A stretch of DNA of 24,686 nucleotides from a virus: positions 1 to 24,686 of the IMG/VR virus record IMGVR_UViG_3300009332_000436; one strand, given 5' to 3'. Shown here piece by piece: positions 1-6,628 of the stretch. The position numbers and the translations under genes are program-made. The first letter of the stretch is position 1, and every line of letters begins with the position of its first letter. The notes under the pieces were generated by a model. It was not told the origin of the DNA. It made no database searches and was given only the letters and a program-made list of their open reading frames with translations.

Positions 1-1
1 A

Positions 2-67
2 GGACCTGGGGTTAATCTTAAAAAAGAAGTATATGATGGAAAAACAATCAAGAAAACAAATGACTAA
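2..67 (+). CDS. 3' end of an upstream gene, partial
   Basis: The window opens inside a reading frame that ends at TAA 65-67. It reads GPGVNLKKEVYDGKTIKKTN followed by D and stop. The gene's start lies outside the window. I call it because its last eight bases, ATGACTAA, would overlap the start codon of the next gene in the same way as two - strand junctions in this window (4156-4163 and 7463-7470). The fragment is hydrophilic and too short to assign a function. From its place before a lysis cassette it could be the end of a structural or tail gene, but that is only inference. The competing frame from base 1 stops at 13-15. Confidence 0.5.
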   Translation, partial: GPGVNLKKEVYDGKTIKKTND

Positions 68-395
68 TATTTGGAATAAAATAAAATATTTTTTAATACT
101 AACTGGAATTTTTGCATTGATAGCTATTTTCTATATTACTAAAAAGAAATTAGAAATAAAGTCTTTACAGAAACTTATACAGAAAGCCTATCAGCAAAAG
201 CAAAAAATATTAGAAGATAAGATTGCTGTTACTGTTGAAAAAACAACAGAAACAAAAGGCAATACAGATAAACTTGTCAAAAAATTAGATAAGTTACATA
301 CTCAAAAAACAGACATAGAAACTAAATTACAAAACTTATCAGATGAAGAATTAACTGATGCAGTTGGTTCTTGGTTTGAGAGGAGAACCAAATGA
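60..395 (+). CDS. Small inner-membrane coiled-coil protein, i-spanin (Rz)-like
   Basis: 111 residues when started at ATG 60. Residues about 8-26 form one hydrophobic membrane segment (ILTGIFALIAIFYI). It is followed by a long, Lys/Glu/Gln-rich helical stretch (about 30-100) that should form a coiled coil. An N-terminal anchor followed by a periplasmic coiled coil is the layout of i-spanins, which link the inner to the outer membrane in the last step of lysis of Gram-negative hosts. It sits directly before a coiled-coil lipoprotein and an M15 endolysin, which fits a lysis cassette. Two in-frame ATGs at 33 and 36 would give a 120-residue form. I prefer 60 because ATGACTAA overlaps the preceding stop, a junction type repeated in this window. 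A holin role is an alternative, but there is only one membrane segment. Confidence 0.6.
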   Translation: MTNIWNKIKYFLILTGIFALIAIFYITKKKLEIKSLQKLIQKAYQQKQKILEDKIAVTVEKTTETKGNTDKLVKKLDKLHTQKTDIETKLQNLSDEELTDAVGSWFERRTK

Positions 396-940
396 AAACA
401 TTTATATTAGTAGCTAGTTTATTATTCTTCGGAGCTTGTGAGGCTCCTATGGGAGATGATGGTTGTCAAGAATTAACTGAATGTTACGAAGGACAAGACG
501 AACTTAGAACTACTATTGCAAATTTAAATGATGAGTTACAAGAATATCTTGTCTCAATTGCCAAATTAACAGAGATTAATTCAGAGCATGAGTTCACAAT
601 ACAAAATTATCAAACTAAACTTGATAGTTTAAACAATTCATTAGCAGGAAAAATAATACTACCAAGAGAGCAGGTAGAACTACTTTTAACAGATGCAGAA
701 AAGCTTCTGCTAGTATTAAAAGAATCAACCATAAAAGACTCTATCATAGTATCTAATACAGAAACAATTGCATGGCAAGATTCTACTATTAGTTTATTAA
801 AAAATCAAATTGCTCTTAAAGATTCCTTGTTTAATGATCTTAAAGCCGTAGACCTGGAAAAAGATGAATGGTATCAGAAGTATTTATATGCTGTTGTTGC
901 CTTCTTTTCGGGAATGGGAATTAATAGTTTAACTAATTAG
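392..940 (+). CDS. Coiled-coil lipoprotein with C-terminal hydrophobic segment, o-spanin or u-spanin-like
   Basis: 182 residues. The N-terminus is a lipoprotein signal: Lys2, a hydrophobic core and the lipobox FGAC with the lipidated Cys at residue 16. The middle (about 30-155) is a Leu/Lys/Glu/Asp-rich helical region typical of coiled coils. Residues about 164-178 (KYLYAVVAFFSGMG) form a second hydrophobic segment. A lipoprotein beside an anchored coiled-coil protein fits an o-spanin (Rz1). A lipobox plus a C-terminal membrane segment in one protein is instead the layout of unimolecular spanins such as T1 gp11. Its ATG overlaps the preceding stop by 4 nt (ATGA), so the two genes are probably translationally coupled. 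Extra Cys residues at 25 and 31 could form disulfides. No enzyme motif is seen. Confidence 0.6.
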   Translation: MKTFILVASLLFFGACEAPMGDDGCQELTECYEGQDELRTTIANLNDELQEYLVSIAKLTEINSEHEFTIQNYQTKLDSLNNSLAGKIILPREQVELLLTDAEKLLLVLKESTIKDSIIVSNTETIAWQDSTISLLKNQIALKDSLFNDLKAVDLEKDEWYQKYLYAVVAFFSGMGINSLTN

Positions 941-951
941 AGGACTAATTA

Positions 952-1533
952 ATGAAAAAAATAATAGAAATTATCACTACTATACTAAAAACTATAGTAA
1001 AAAAGAAAGAAGTAAAACAGCCTGAGCCATTAGACAAAAATAGCCTAGGGTATTTCTTTAGTTATAAAGAAATGACAAGAAGTCAAACAGCTACAAGGTA
1101 TAATATTAAAAATATACCTAATAAAAAACAAACTGAAAATCTTAAAGCATTATGTTTAAATATACTAGACAAAATAAGATTACATTTTGGACCAGTAACT
1201 ATTACAAGTGGCTTTAGGTGCGCTACCCTAAATCAAAAAATAGGCGGAAGTTCACGATCTCAGCACAAGAAGGGTGAAGCTGCTGATTTTGTTATAGCTG
1301 GACAATCTAATAGAGAAGTATGGGAATGGATTGTTAAGGAAAGTGGCCTTGATTTTGATCAAGTTATTGCCGAATTTGTAGGAAAAAATGGAACCGAAGG
1401 TTGGATCCATATATCTTTTAAAAAAGATGGAGAAAATAGAAACAAAGTTAGTATTGCAAAGAAAATAAAGGGCAGAACTCGTTATTTTCATTATACTAAA
1501 GAGCAAGTTTCTGAGGGTAATTATAGATTTTAA
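952..1533 (+). CDS. Peptidase M15 family endolysin (zinc D,D-/L,D-peptidase)
   Basis: 193 residues. The C-terminal domain has the M15 signature. SGFRC at 86-90 is followed by SQHKKGEAAD, giving zinc ligands His105 and Asp112. WIHISF then gives the third ligand His153, with Glu141 or Glu149 as candidate general base. Such enzymes cut peptide cross-links of peptidoglycan and often serve as phage endolysins. The first 18 residues (MKKIIEIITTILKTIVKK) are an amphipathic or weakly hydrophobic helix, not a classical signal peptide. They could hold the enzyme at the membrane, but that is a guess. It follows the two spanin-like genes, with AGAGGA about 8 nt before the ATG, so it is probably the lytic enzyme of the cassette. 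A virion-associated peptidase is the main alternative. Confidence 0.85.
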   Translation: MKKIIEIITTILKTIVKKKEVKQPEPLDKNSLGYFFSYKEMTRSQTATRYNIKNIPNKKQTENLKALCLNILDKIRLHFGPVTITSGFRCATLNQKIGGSSRSQHKKGEAADFVIAGQSNREVWEWIVKESGLDFDQVIAEFVGKNGTEGWIHISFKKDGENRNKVSIAKKIKGRTRYFHYTKEQVSEGNYRF

Positions 1534-2085
1534 ATGGCAAGAAAGCTCACCAAACTCAGACCCCGTAGCAGGGGTAAGAAAGTTGTAAGACAGGTTCTTG
1601 ATACCAGAAGAACAACCCTACGAAAGGGTAAGTGTTCAAAAGGACAACAAAGAACTGCTACACTTGTTTCTTACATGCTTAAGGGATCTGAGTACGAGAT
1701 GGAGGTCACATGGGATTGGTTAATTACTAAAGATTATGTAGGAATGTACGCAGATATTTACTTTCCTAAACATAAACTTGTAGTAGAATATCACGGGGAA
1801 CAGCACTATAAGTTTCCTAATTATTGGCATAAAACCAAACGCGCTTTTCTTGACGGAAAGAAAAGAGACAAACTTAAAAAACAGCTACTTGAAGAGCATG
1901 GTATTAAGTTTATCGAATGGAAACATAGCGAACCTTTTACTGAAAGGAGAGCTTTAAATAAGCTTTTAAAGGCGGGGGTTTCCGAAAAAGAAATACGGAA
2001 ACCCCAACCACCTAGTAAGATGAATAAAAAACTAGGTAAAGCACTAAAAATAGTTCCTAGATCACTCGGATCTAGAATCTTTTAG
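1534..2085 (+). CDS. PD-(D/E)XK-type nuclease, Vsr/homing-endonuclease-like
   Basis: 183 residues. A very basic N-terminus (1-45, many Arg/Lys) precedes a compact nuclease-like core: YADIYFP with Asp74, then LVVEYHGEQHY with Glu85 and Glu89, then IKFIEWK with Glu128 and Lys130. The pattern 'D-x-Y-hP...hhhEY-x-GEQHY' is common in small phage and homing-type endonucleases of the Vsr-like/PD-(D/E)XK fold. The C-terminal tail is again basic. The ATG directly follows the stop of the endolysin (TAAATG), with GAGGG about 18 nt upstream, so translation probably depends on the upstream gene. It could be a homing nuclease parked in the lysis cassette or a DNA-processing enzyme. The last 130 bases hold several inverted repeats and the end overlaps a convergent gene by 24 nt. 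Confidence 0.65.
   Translation: MARKLTKLRPRSRGKKVVRQVLDTRRTTLRKGKCSKGQQRTATLVSYMLKGSEYEMEVTWDWLITKDYVGMYADIYFPKHKLVVEYHGEQHYKFPNYWHKTKRAFLDGKKRDKLKKQLLEEHGIKFIEWKHSEPFTERRALNKLLKAGVSEKEIRKPQPPSKMNKKLGKALKIVPRSLGSRIF
1975..2005 (+). repeat. Inverted repeat inside the nuclease gene
   Basis: A perfect 10-bp inverted repeat: GGGGTTTCCG (1975-1984) pairs with CGGAAACCCC (1996-2005) across an 11-nt A-rich loop. It lies inside the 3' part of the nuclease gene. A second, 7-bp repeat, ACCTAGT (2010-2016) and ACTAGGT (2031-2037), follows at once. Both would fold in the mRNA near its 3' end. There is no T-run after either, so they are not obvious terminators. Confidence 0.6.
2057..2083. terminator. Bidirectional terminator-like hairpin at the convergent gene junction
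   Basis: CTAGATC (2057-2063) pairs with GATCTAG (2069-2075) over a 5-nt loop. On the + strand the stem is followed by AATCTTTT. On the - strand it is followed by GAACTATTTTT. Both are U-rich in the transcript, so the hairpin could end both the + strand lysis transcript and the - strand replication transcript. It lies within the end of the nuclease coding region and holds the TGA stop of the convergent gene. Confidence 0.55.
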
Positions 2086-2310
2086 ACGAGTATACTCGTC
2101 TATTTCCTCTTCGAACTCCTCGGGATATTTATTAATAGTGTAAGTTACAATAGCACTAGATGCCATAAACATCCCAGCTGCTGTGTACATCATTACCCCA
2201 GGCCAGCCGCCTGAAGTAAAATTTGTACCTATTAATGTTCCTATTAATATAGCACTTCCATACAGAAAGTGTCTATAAAAGATGATTCTCTTAAACAGCG
2301 TTGTTACCAT
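2062..2310 (-). CDS. Small membrane protein of unknown function
   Basis: 82 residues with two hydrophobic segments, about 9-31 (FYRHFLYGSAILIGTLIG) and 36-57 (PGVMMYTAAGMFMASSAIVT), followed by a charged, acidic C-terminal tail. I do not recognise the family. The start is well supported: AGAGGAGA stands 5 nt before the ATG, and the start codon overlaps the stop of the UvrD gene as TAATG. Its 3' end overlaps the + strand nuclease gene by 24 nt, tail to tail. It is the last gene of the - strand block. The size and two membrane segments would also suit a holin or antiholin, but nothing else supports that. Confidence 0.7.
   Translation of the reverse strand: MVTTLFKRIIFYRHFLYGSAILIGTLIGTNFTSGGWPGVMMYTAAGMFMASSAIVTYTINKYPEEFEEEIDEYTRLKDSRSE
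2083..2102. repeat. 20-bp perfect palindrome at the convergent junction
   Basis: TAGACGAGTA followed by TACTCGTCTA is perfectly self-complementary over 20 bp. It starts at the stop codon of the + strand nuclease gene and lies in the coding end of the - strand membrane protein gene. It could be a second stem supporting termination, or a site for a dimeric DNA-binding protein. There is no loop, so a hairpin would need to open the central bases. Confidence 0.7.
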
Positions 2311-4163
2311 TAAATCTCCTCTATATACTGTTCTGGTATACTTTTAGTTAAGTGTGATTCTACATAATTTTTTGAAGAACCATACACTCTTCTATTCTCA
2401 GGATAAGAGACGTAAGCAATGTCTTCTGCTCTAGTGAGCGCAACATAAAACAAACGCCTCTCTTCCTCAAGTTCAGACCAGGTTTGACAACGTAGAGGAA
2501 ATAGGCCCTCACCCATTCCCACAACGAAAACAATAGGAAACTCTAAACCTTTGGATGCATGCGCAGTCATTAGTTTAATACCATTGCTTTTTCCCTTGTC
2601 TCCTGATAGCAGTTGTAAAAATTCCAAAAACTTACCTAAGTCTTGGTCTTGATCAAAATCTTCGGCAGCTTTTAAAAATTCTAGCACATTGCCAGCTCTG
2701 TCTGAACTACTGTCATCAGTTTCATATTTATTCCAATATTCCAATATCTTAAAATCATCAATAACACGTTTAGTAATTTCCCCAACTGCATTTAATGTTT
2801 TAATCTTTAGCATAGTGCTTATAAATTCCTGAATGACATCATTATCGCTTTCTAGACACACTTCCCATAGGGACATGTTTTGTCTAACAGCTTTTTCTTT
2901 TAATACATCAAGAGTTTTTTTACCAACTTTTCTAGGAGGGAAGTTGATAATTCTTTCCAATGATAAAGAATCATAAGGATTTGCAAGCACCCGCAAATAG
3001 GCAATAATATCTTTAACCTCTTTTCGCTCATAGAAATTTAATCCACCTAGTACCTGGTATGGAATATAATTACTGCGTAACATATCTTCTATTACCTTGC
3101 TTTGTGAATTTGTTCTATATAAGATTGAAATGTCTTCTGGTTTATAATCCTTTAAATGAATTATAATCCGATCGACAATTCTCTGAGCCTCTGCATATTC
3201 ATTATATGAAGAGAATTTATAGATCTTATGTCCATTTGCTTTTTTGTTTGCTCTTAAACCCTTTTCAGTTTTATTTATATTTAGTTTAATAATATTTGAA
3301 GCAGCGTCTATTATAGTAGGAGTGGATCGATAATTGGTTTCCAGTTTATATAATTTTCTATTCGGAAACCAATCATCAAAATCAATTATATATTGAACAT
3401 TAGAGCCTCTCCAGCCATAAATAGATTGATTGTCATCACCAACAACACATATATTTTGATGTTTTGCAGCTAATAATGCTATTAGATTAAATTGAGGTTT
3501 ATTAGTATCTTGAAATTCATCTACAAAAATGTATTTAAATTTATTTTGCCAGTACTCCAAAACATCTTTATTTTCTAAAACTTTATTAGCAAGAATCAAA
3601 AGATCATCAAAATCTACAGCATTGTTGTTGAGAAGTATTTTCTGATAGAATTTATACACTTGTGCAACTGTTTCATCTGTTACATTTTGCACTTCAGCTA
3701 ACATTACTTCTGGTGAAACCATATCATTTTTCGCTTTAGATATTAAACTTTTGACTTCTTTATAATCTATTAAACTTTCATCATCCGAAGATACCAAACG
3801 TTTTAGTATCTTCGCTTGTTCTTTATCATCGTAAATACTGAAATTCTTCTTAAGTCCTACATGATTATACTCCTTTCTTAGTATTTGATAACAAAAAGAG
3901 TGGAAGGTTTTAGCCGTTATGGCTTTACCCTGTTCACCTACTAAAGCATTAATTCGCTCTTTCATTTCATTAGCAGCTTTATTAGTGAAGGTGATAGCTA
4001 AGATATCCTGCGGAGCTATATCTTTACCTACTATATAAGCAATTTTATGTGTTACCGTTCTGGTTTTACCAGAACCAGCTCCTGCTAAAATTAACTGCGG
4101 ACCTTCTATTTGTTCTGCAGCTTTGCGTTGTTCGGCATTTAAACCTTCCAAAATATTAGTCAT
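2310..4163 (-). CDS. UvrD/Rep/PcrA-type superfamily 1A DNA helicase
   Basis: 617 residues, close to the usual 650-720 of Rep/UvrD. All main SF1A motifs are present: Q motif (LNAEQ, 8-12), Walker A GAGSGKT (28-34), motif Ia ITFTNKAANEM, motif II DEFQDT (215-220), motif III GDDNQSIYGWRGS (about 242-254), motif IV TNYRS, motif V MTAHASKGLEF and motif VI VALTRAE. These enzymes unwind DNA 3' to 5' using ATP in replication restart, repair and displacement of bound proteins. The start overlaps the preceding gene's stop by 8 nt (ATGACTAA) and has only a weak upstream A-rich site, so it probably relies on translational coupling. The C-terminus is short and lacks a clear Tudor-like tail. Confidence 0.93.
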   Translation of the reverse strand: MTNILEGLNAEQRKAAEQIEGPQLILAGAGSGKTRTVTHKIAYIVGKDIAPQDILAITFTNKAANEMKERINALVGEQGKAITAKTFHSFCYQILRKEYNHVGLKKNFSIYDDKEQAKILKRLVSSDDESLIDYKEVKSLISKAKNDMVSPEVMLAEVQNVTDETVAQVYKFYQKILLNNNAVDFDDLLILANKVLENKDVLEYWQNKFKYIFVDEFQDTNKPQFNLIALLAAKHQNICVVGDDNQSIYGWRGSNVQYIIDFDDWFPNRKLYKLETNYRSTPTIIDAASNIIKLNINKTEKGLRANKKANGHKIYKFSSYNEYAEAQRIVDRIIIHLKDYKPEDISILYRTNSQSKVIEDMLRSNYIPYQVLGGLNFYERKEVKDIIAYLRVLANPYDSLSLERIINFPPRKVGKKTLDVLKEKAVRQNMSLWEVCLESDNDVIQEFISTMLKIKTLNAVGEITKRVIDDFKILEYWNKYETDDSSSDRAGNVLEFLKAAEDFDQDQDLGKFLEFLQLLSGDKGKSNGIKLMTAHASKGLEFPIVFVVGMGEGLFPLRCQTWSELEEERRLFYVALTRAEDIAYVSYPENRRVYGSSKNYVESHLTKSIPEQYIEEI

Positions 4164-4497
4164 TCTTTTTATTCCATTCTATTACTTGTTCTGTTTTATA
4201 AAAAACAGGTATATCATTTTCTTTTGCAAAAGTATGCTCTAACTGAGCTCCTTTAGAAAAAGTCCAATTATTTACCATTATAGCAGCATCACATCGTTTT
4301 AACATTTCGTAACTACCTTCCATAAAAACATCCCAGGTAGCCACATCATCAAACAATGCTGTATTTTTATGAGGACAAAGAGCTGCAATATCATTGCCCC
4401 ATAGTTCTATTGCGATATCCTCGGCTGCCCTAATATTATCTAACTGAGCATGCAGAGTTTTATCGGAATATTTTCCAGCAACATATACAACTTTCAT
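4156..4497 (-). CDS. DUF4406 / nucleoside 2-deoxyribosyltransferase-like protein
   Basis: 113 residues. The sequence begins KVVYVAGKYSDKT, then NI..A...A..LW, MEGS..ML..CDA and SKGAQLEHTFAKENDIPV. This order (GxYS-like start, conserved Asp before an Ala/Ile strand, S-x-G-A-x-x-E, then an I-P strand) is that of DUF4406 and related nucleoside 2-deoxyribosyltransferase-fold proteins. Glu in GAQLE is the candidate nucleophile. Such proteins cleave or exchange the base of (deoxy)nucleosides or nucleotides, but the substrate here is unknown. It could be tied to nucleotide salvage or unusual-base metabolism together with the RNR and dNMP kinase. A strong AAGGAGA precedes the ATG. Just upstream is a GC-rich hairpin that separates it from the Hsp20 gene. 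Confidence 0.75.
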   Translation of the reverse strand: MKVVYVAGKYSDKTLHAQLDNIRAAEDIAIELWGNDIAALCPHKNTALFDDVATWDVFMEGSYEMLKRCDAAIMVNNWTFSKGAQLEHTFAKENDIPVFYKTEQVIEWNKKND

Positions 4498-4513
4498 AAT
4501 TTCTCCTTAAAAC

Positions 4514-4538
4514 AAAAGGGGGACAATGTCCCCCTTTT
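4514..4538 (-). terminator. GC-rich intrinsic terminator-like hairpin after Hsp20
   Basis: An 11-bp perfect stem, AAAAGGGGGAC (4514-4524) with GTCCCCCTTTT (4528-4538), and a 3-nt loop. In the - strand transcript it is followed by TTTTGTTTTAAGGAG, so it looks like a Rho-independent terminator for the Hsp20 transcript. The next gene's Shine-Dalgarno site starts only a few bases later, leaving no room for a promoter. Either downstream genes depend on read-through, or the hairpin protects or processes the RNA. Confidence 0.75.
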
Positions 4539-4555
4539 ACTTTGATAAGATTAAT

Positions 4556-4990
4556 TTACTTTATTTTAATTGTTTTATTAATCTTTTCTGGAACAATTCT
4601 TGGTACTTCTAAAGTAAGAATACCATCCTTACAAGTAGCCACAGCTGCATCCATATCCATATCATCTAAAAGAGTATATCTTTTTTCAAATACATTTGTC
4701 TTTAGTAAATCTCCATCAGTATCACCTTTAGAAAGATCCCCTTTAATTACTAAAGTATCATCTTCTACAGTTATATCAATATCTTTTTTACTAAATCCAG
4801 GTACAGAGCCCTTAATTAAAACAGACTCGTTCTCAATATTAGTATTGAAACTATACGGGGACCTTGCTATATTAGTTGCATAGTCTTCCCATCCAAGCTT
4901 GCTTTCAAATAGGTTATTTACATCTTCAAACATATTTCTAAAAGAACTAAGACTTCTTTTGTATGGATTTCTTATTAGGTATTTTACCAT
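4556..4990 (-). CDS. Small heat-shock protein, Hsp20/alpha-crystallin family
   Basis: 144 residues when started at ATG 4990, which has AAGGAGA 7 nt upstream. A longer frame reaching a TTG at 5026 is not needed. The alpha-crystallin domain covers about residues 48-131. It has the typical ends FNTNIENESVLIKGSVPGFSK and DGILTLEVPR, and the protein finishes with an I-x-I type tail (KTIKIK) that links subunits in oligomers. These ATP-independent chaperones hold unfolding proteins. Phage copies are known in cyanophages and other marine phages, where they may protect virion or replication proteins. It overlaps the preceding small gene by 44 nt and is followed by a strong hairpin. The structured spacer at 5196-5284 lies upstream of the pair. 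Confidence 0.9.
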   Translation of the reverse strand: MVKYLIRNPYKRSLSSFRNMFEDVNNLFESKLGWEDYATNIARSPYSFNTNIENESVLIKGSVPGFSKKDIDITVEDDTLVIKGDLSKGDTDGDLLKTNVFEKRYTLLDDMDMDAAVATCKDGILTLEVPRIVPEKINKTIKIK

Positions 4991-5177
4991 TTTTATTCTC
5001 CTTAATTTCGGTGAATTCTGCTTCAAGTATTTCTCGTAATATCCAATACATATTTTTATTGGTTAATACTAAATCGGCATTCCAATTCTTTCTTAATTGG
5101 GAAGGATCCTCTACCCGTGAAGCAGGTATTTTGGATAATACGTAGTAGAGTTTTCCGTTATATTCTAGCCGTTCCAT
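4947..5177 (-). CDS. Hypothetical protein upstream of Hsp20
   Basis: 76 residues, not recognised. It begins with a beta-rich stretch (LEYNGKLYYVLSKI), has a central NWNADLVLTNKNMYWILREILEAEF segment that looks like strand plus helix, and ends in a very basic tail (NKKSIQKKS). The tail overlaps the Hsp20 start and its ribosome binding site by 44 nt. A long overlap is unusual here, so either the true stop context is odd or the two are translationally coupled. The start ATG 5177 has only a weak site (AGTAGAG). The frame is on the same strand as all its neighbours and the protein composition is normal, so I think it is real but with less certainty. Confidence 0.6.
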   Translation of the reverse strand: MERLEYNGKLYYVLSKIPASRVEDPSQLRKNWNADLVLTNKNMYWILREILEAEFTEIKENKNGKIPNKKSIQKKS

Positions 5178-5195
5178 ACTCTACTAGTTACAAAC

Positions 5196-5284
5196 TTGAT
5201 GCCAAAAAAGCATCAAAGACAAGTTGTCAGGGCAAGCTGACAAAATGTCAATCCTACCCTGACTTTTGGCATATAAACTATGCC
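5196..5284 (-). promoter_or_regulatory. Structured spacer with competing hairpins, candidate cis-regulatory RNA
   Basis: This 117-nt gap between the phosphoesterase and the small gene/Hsp20 pair is full of inverted repeats. They are: TTGATGC/GCATCAA (5196-5202, 5210-5216), GACAA/TTGTC (5218-5222, 5224-5228), GTCAGGG/CCCTGAC (5226-5232, 5257-5263) enclosing TGACA/TGTCA (5238-5242, 5246-5250), and GGCATA/TATGCC (5268-5273, 5279-5284). A long-range pairing ATGCCAAAA (5199-5207) with TTTTGGCAT (5264-5272) would break both the first and the last hairpin, so two folds exclude each other. On the - strand it would be the leader of the 76-residue gene and Hsp20. An intercistronic terminator or an operator array of TGACA sites are alternatives. 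Confidence 0.5.
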
Positions 5285-5294
5285 ACTTTGACAG

Positions 5295-6440
5295 TTAGTA
5301 TTCCTCAGTTTTACGTCTACGATACATTTTTCCACCAGAAACTGCCATATCTGTTACTTGAATATACTCAAATACCGAGCGTTTCGTAGCAGGATTAATA
5401 TATACAATCATAAAACCATTTTGCCACAGATCATCAGCATTAGTATAAGTAGCCGATCTAATATGTCCTGCCCCTAATTGGTGCCATTCATATGGACCAT
5501 AGGTAGGATTATAATGCGGTGTTACTATATGTTTATGATGATGACCATGGAAACCAGGCATGCCCATTCTTTGACCAATTGGGAAATGATGAGCAAGAAT
5601 ACTATCATAATAAACTTTCCAGTTCTTACGTAGTTCTTTCTTTATATTTCCTTTGGTAAAGGTAGCAGCATTAGCTTTTGAAATATAATTAACTTCAAAT
5701 TTATCTAATCCTAATAACCACCTAAGATCTTTGTCATGAACATCTTCCATCAAAGTTAATGCATTTGTAAAATCCGCACTTTCGCGCGCTAATCTATACT
5801 CATGATTACCTTCTAACATATCAATATTCATTTTATCACTAATTTCTCTTAAAGGTTTTAGAATTTTATTGTGAACAAATTTAACTCGTTCACCCGGTTT
5901 CCACATTCTAGGATCTACTTGATAACTTCCAAATTCTGGAAGATCAAAAGTATCGCCTGCTAAGCAAACATCTGTTGGATTCAATCTTTTAGCAGTATCT
6001 AAAAATACCCGCAAAAAGAAAGGATCAACATTGATATCATGAATATCAGAAGCCACTAATATTACTTTTTCCTTAGATTTACTAATACGACGGTAATTAT
6101 TACCCCAATCGTGTCGTTCATCTAACTCCTTGTAATGATCAATACTAGCATGTTTAGCTACAGTACGTTCAACTGCGTGCTGTTGTCTAGTAAGCTTGAT
6201 GCCTGCTTGCCGTTTAAACTCTTCAAATGTTCCAAAGTATCTATTCCATGTAGATTCAGACATATTAGAATTAACTCTAACATAATTTCTGGTTAAAACT
6301 TTGCCTGGTTCTGCGTTTGCTAAACGTTGTAATTCGTTTACACATTCCTCAGGTCCCCAGTCTTTATGAAACTTCTTTTTGTCTTCTGACATTGGAACAC
6401 CATCTTTTAAACGGTCTTTGTATGTTTTGTTTTTAGCCAT
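5295..6440 (-). CDS. Calcineurin-like metallophosphoesterase with N-terminal HNH-repeat DNA-binding domain
   Basis: 381 residues from ATG 6440, which has GGAGA 5 nt upstream. A longer frame begins only at a TTG and has no such site. Residues about 28-82 resemble the homing-endonuclease-associated repeat (HNH_repeat): a Trp, two helices with ECVNELQRLAN, LTRNYVRVN, then WNRYFGTFEEFKRQAG. The phosphoesterase domain follows with all metal motifs: SDIHD (Asp132, His134), AGDTFD (Asp163), EGNHEYR (Asn212, His213), AHHF (His284) and GHHH (His300, His302). Mre11/SbcD-like and phage 'DNA repair exonuclease' proteins have this core. The DNA-binding repeat suggests that the substrate is DNA, perhaps ends or recombination intermediates. 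No SbcC/Rad50 partner is seen nearby. The stop of the 55-residue gene lies 1 nt before the start codon. Confidence 0.85.
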   Translation of the reverse strand: MAKNKTYKDRLKDGVPMSEDKKKFHKDWGPEECVNELQRLANAEPGKVLTRNYVRVNSNMSESTWNRYFGTFEEFKRQAGIKLTRQQHAVERTVAKHASIDHYKELDERHDWGNNYRRISKSKEKVILVASDIHDINVDPFFLRVFLDTAKRLNPTDVCLAGDTFDLPEFGSYQVDPRMWKPGERVKFVHNKILKPLREISDKMNIDMLEGNHEYRLARESADFTNALTLMEDVHDKDLRWLLGLDKFEVNYISKANAATFTKGNIKKELRKNWKVYYDSILAHHFPIGQRMGMPGFHGHHHKHIVTPHYNPTYGPYEWHQLGAGHIRSATYTNADDLWQNGFMIVYINPATKRSVFEYIQVTDMAVSGGKMYRRRKTEEY

Positions 6441-6441
6441 G

Positions 6442-6609
6442 TTATTCTCCCGGCTCAGGGGTTTGTGCCTCTTTTTCAATTACTTTTGTAAATTCTTTTT
6501 CTAACTTTAAAAGAATAGAAGCAATCAAAGGTGCATCTTTTCCTTTAATAGTAGCTGCTTCAACGCATTGTACTATTATTTGGATTTCTTGTGGCTCTAG
6601 TTTTATCAT
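6442..6609 (-). CDS. Small helical protein, 55 residues, unknown function
   Basis: A short gene filling the space between the dNMP kinase and the phosphoesterase. It starts at ATG 6609 with a strong AGAGGAGA site upstream and stops at TAA 6442-6444, one base before the next ATG. The protein begins MIKLEPQEIQIIVQCVEAAT and looks wholly alpha-helical (LIASILLKLEKEFTKVIEKE), ending in a Pro/Glu tail. The next gene's ribosome binding site lies in its last codons, so the two are probably coupled. Small helical proteins of this type are common in phage early regions. I do not recognise a function. Confidence 0.75.
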   Translation of the reverse strand: MIKLEPQEIQIIVQCVEAATIKGKDAPLIASILLKLEKEFTKVIEKEAQTPEPGE

Positions 6610-6628
6610 ATAACTATCTCCTCTTCGT

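Noticed and set aside
1252-1506. An 84-codon open frame on the - strand across the endolysin gene
   Set aside because: It lies wholly inside a gene with clear M15 motifs, has no ribosome binding site and gives a low-complexity hydrophobic protein.
5245-5250. Consensus TTGACA on the - strand in the structured spacer
   Set aside because: No TATAAT-like hexamer at 16-18 nt downstream (GACAAC instead). The hexamer is better explained as part of the TGACA/TGTCA repeat.
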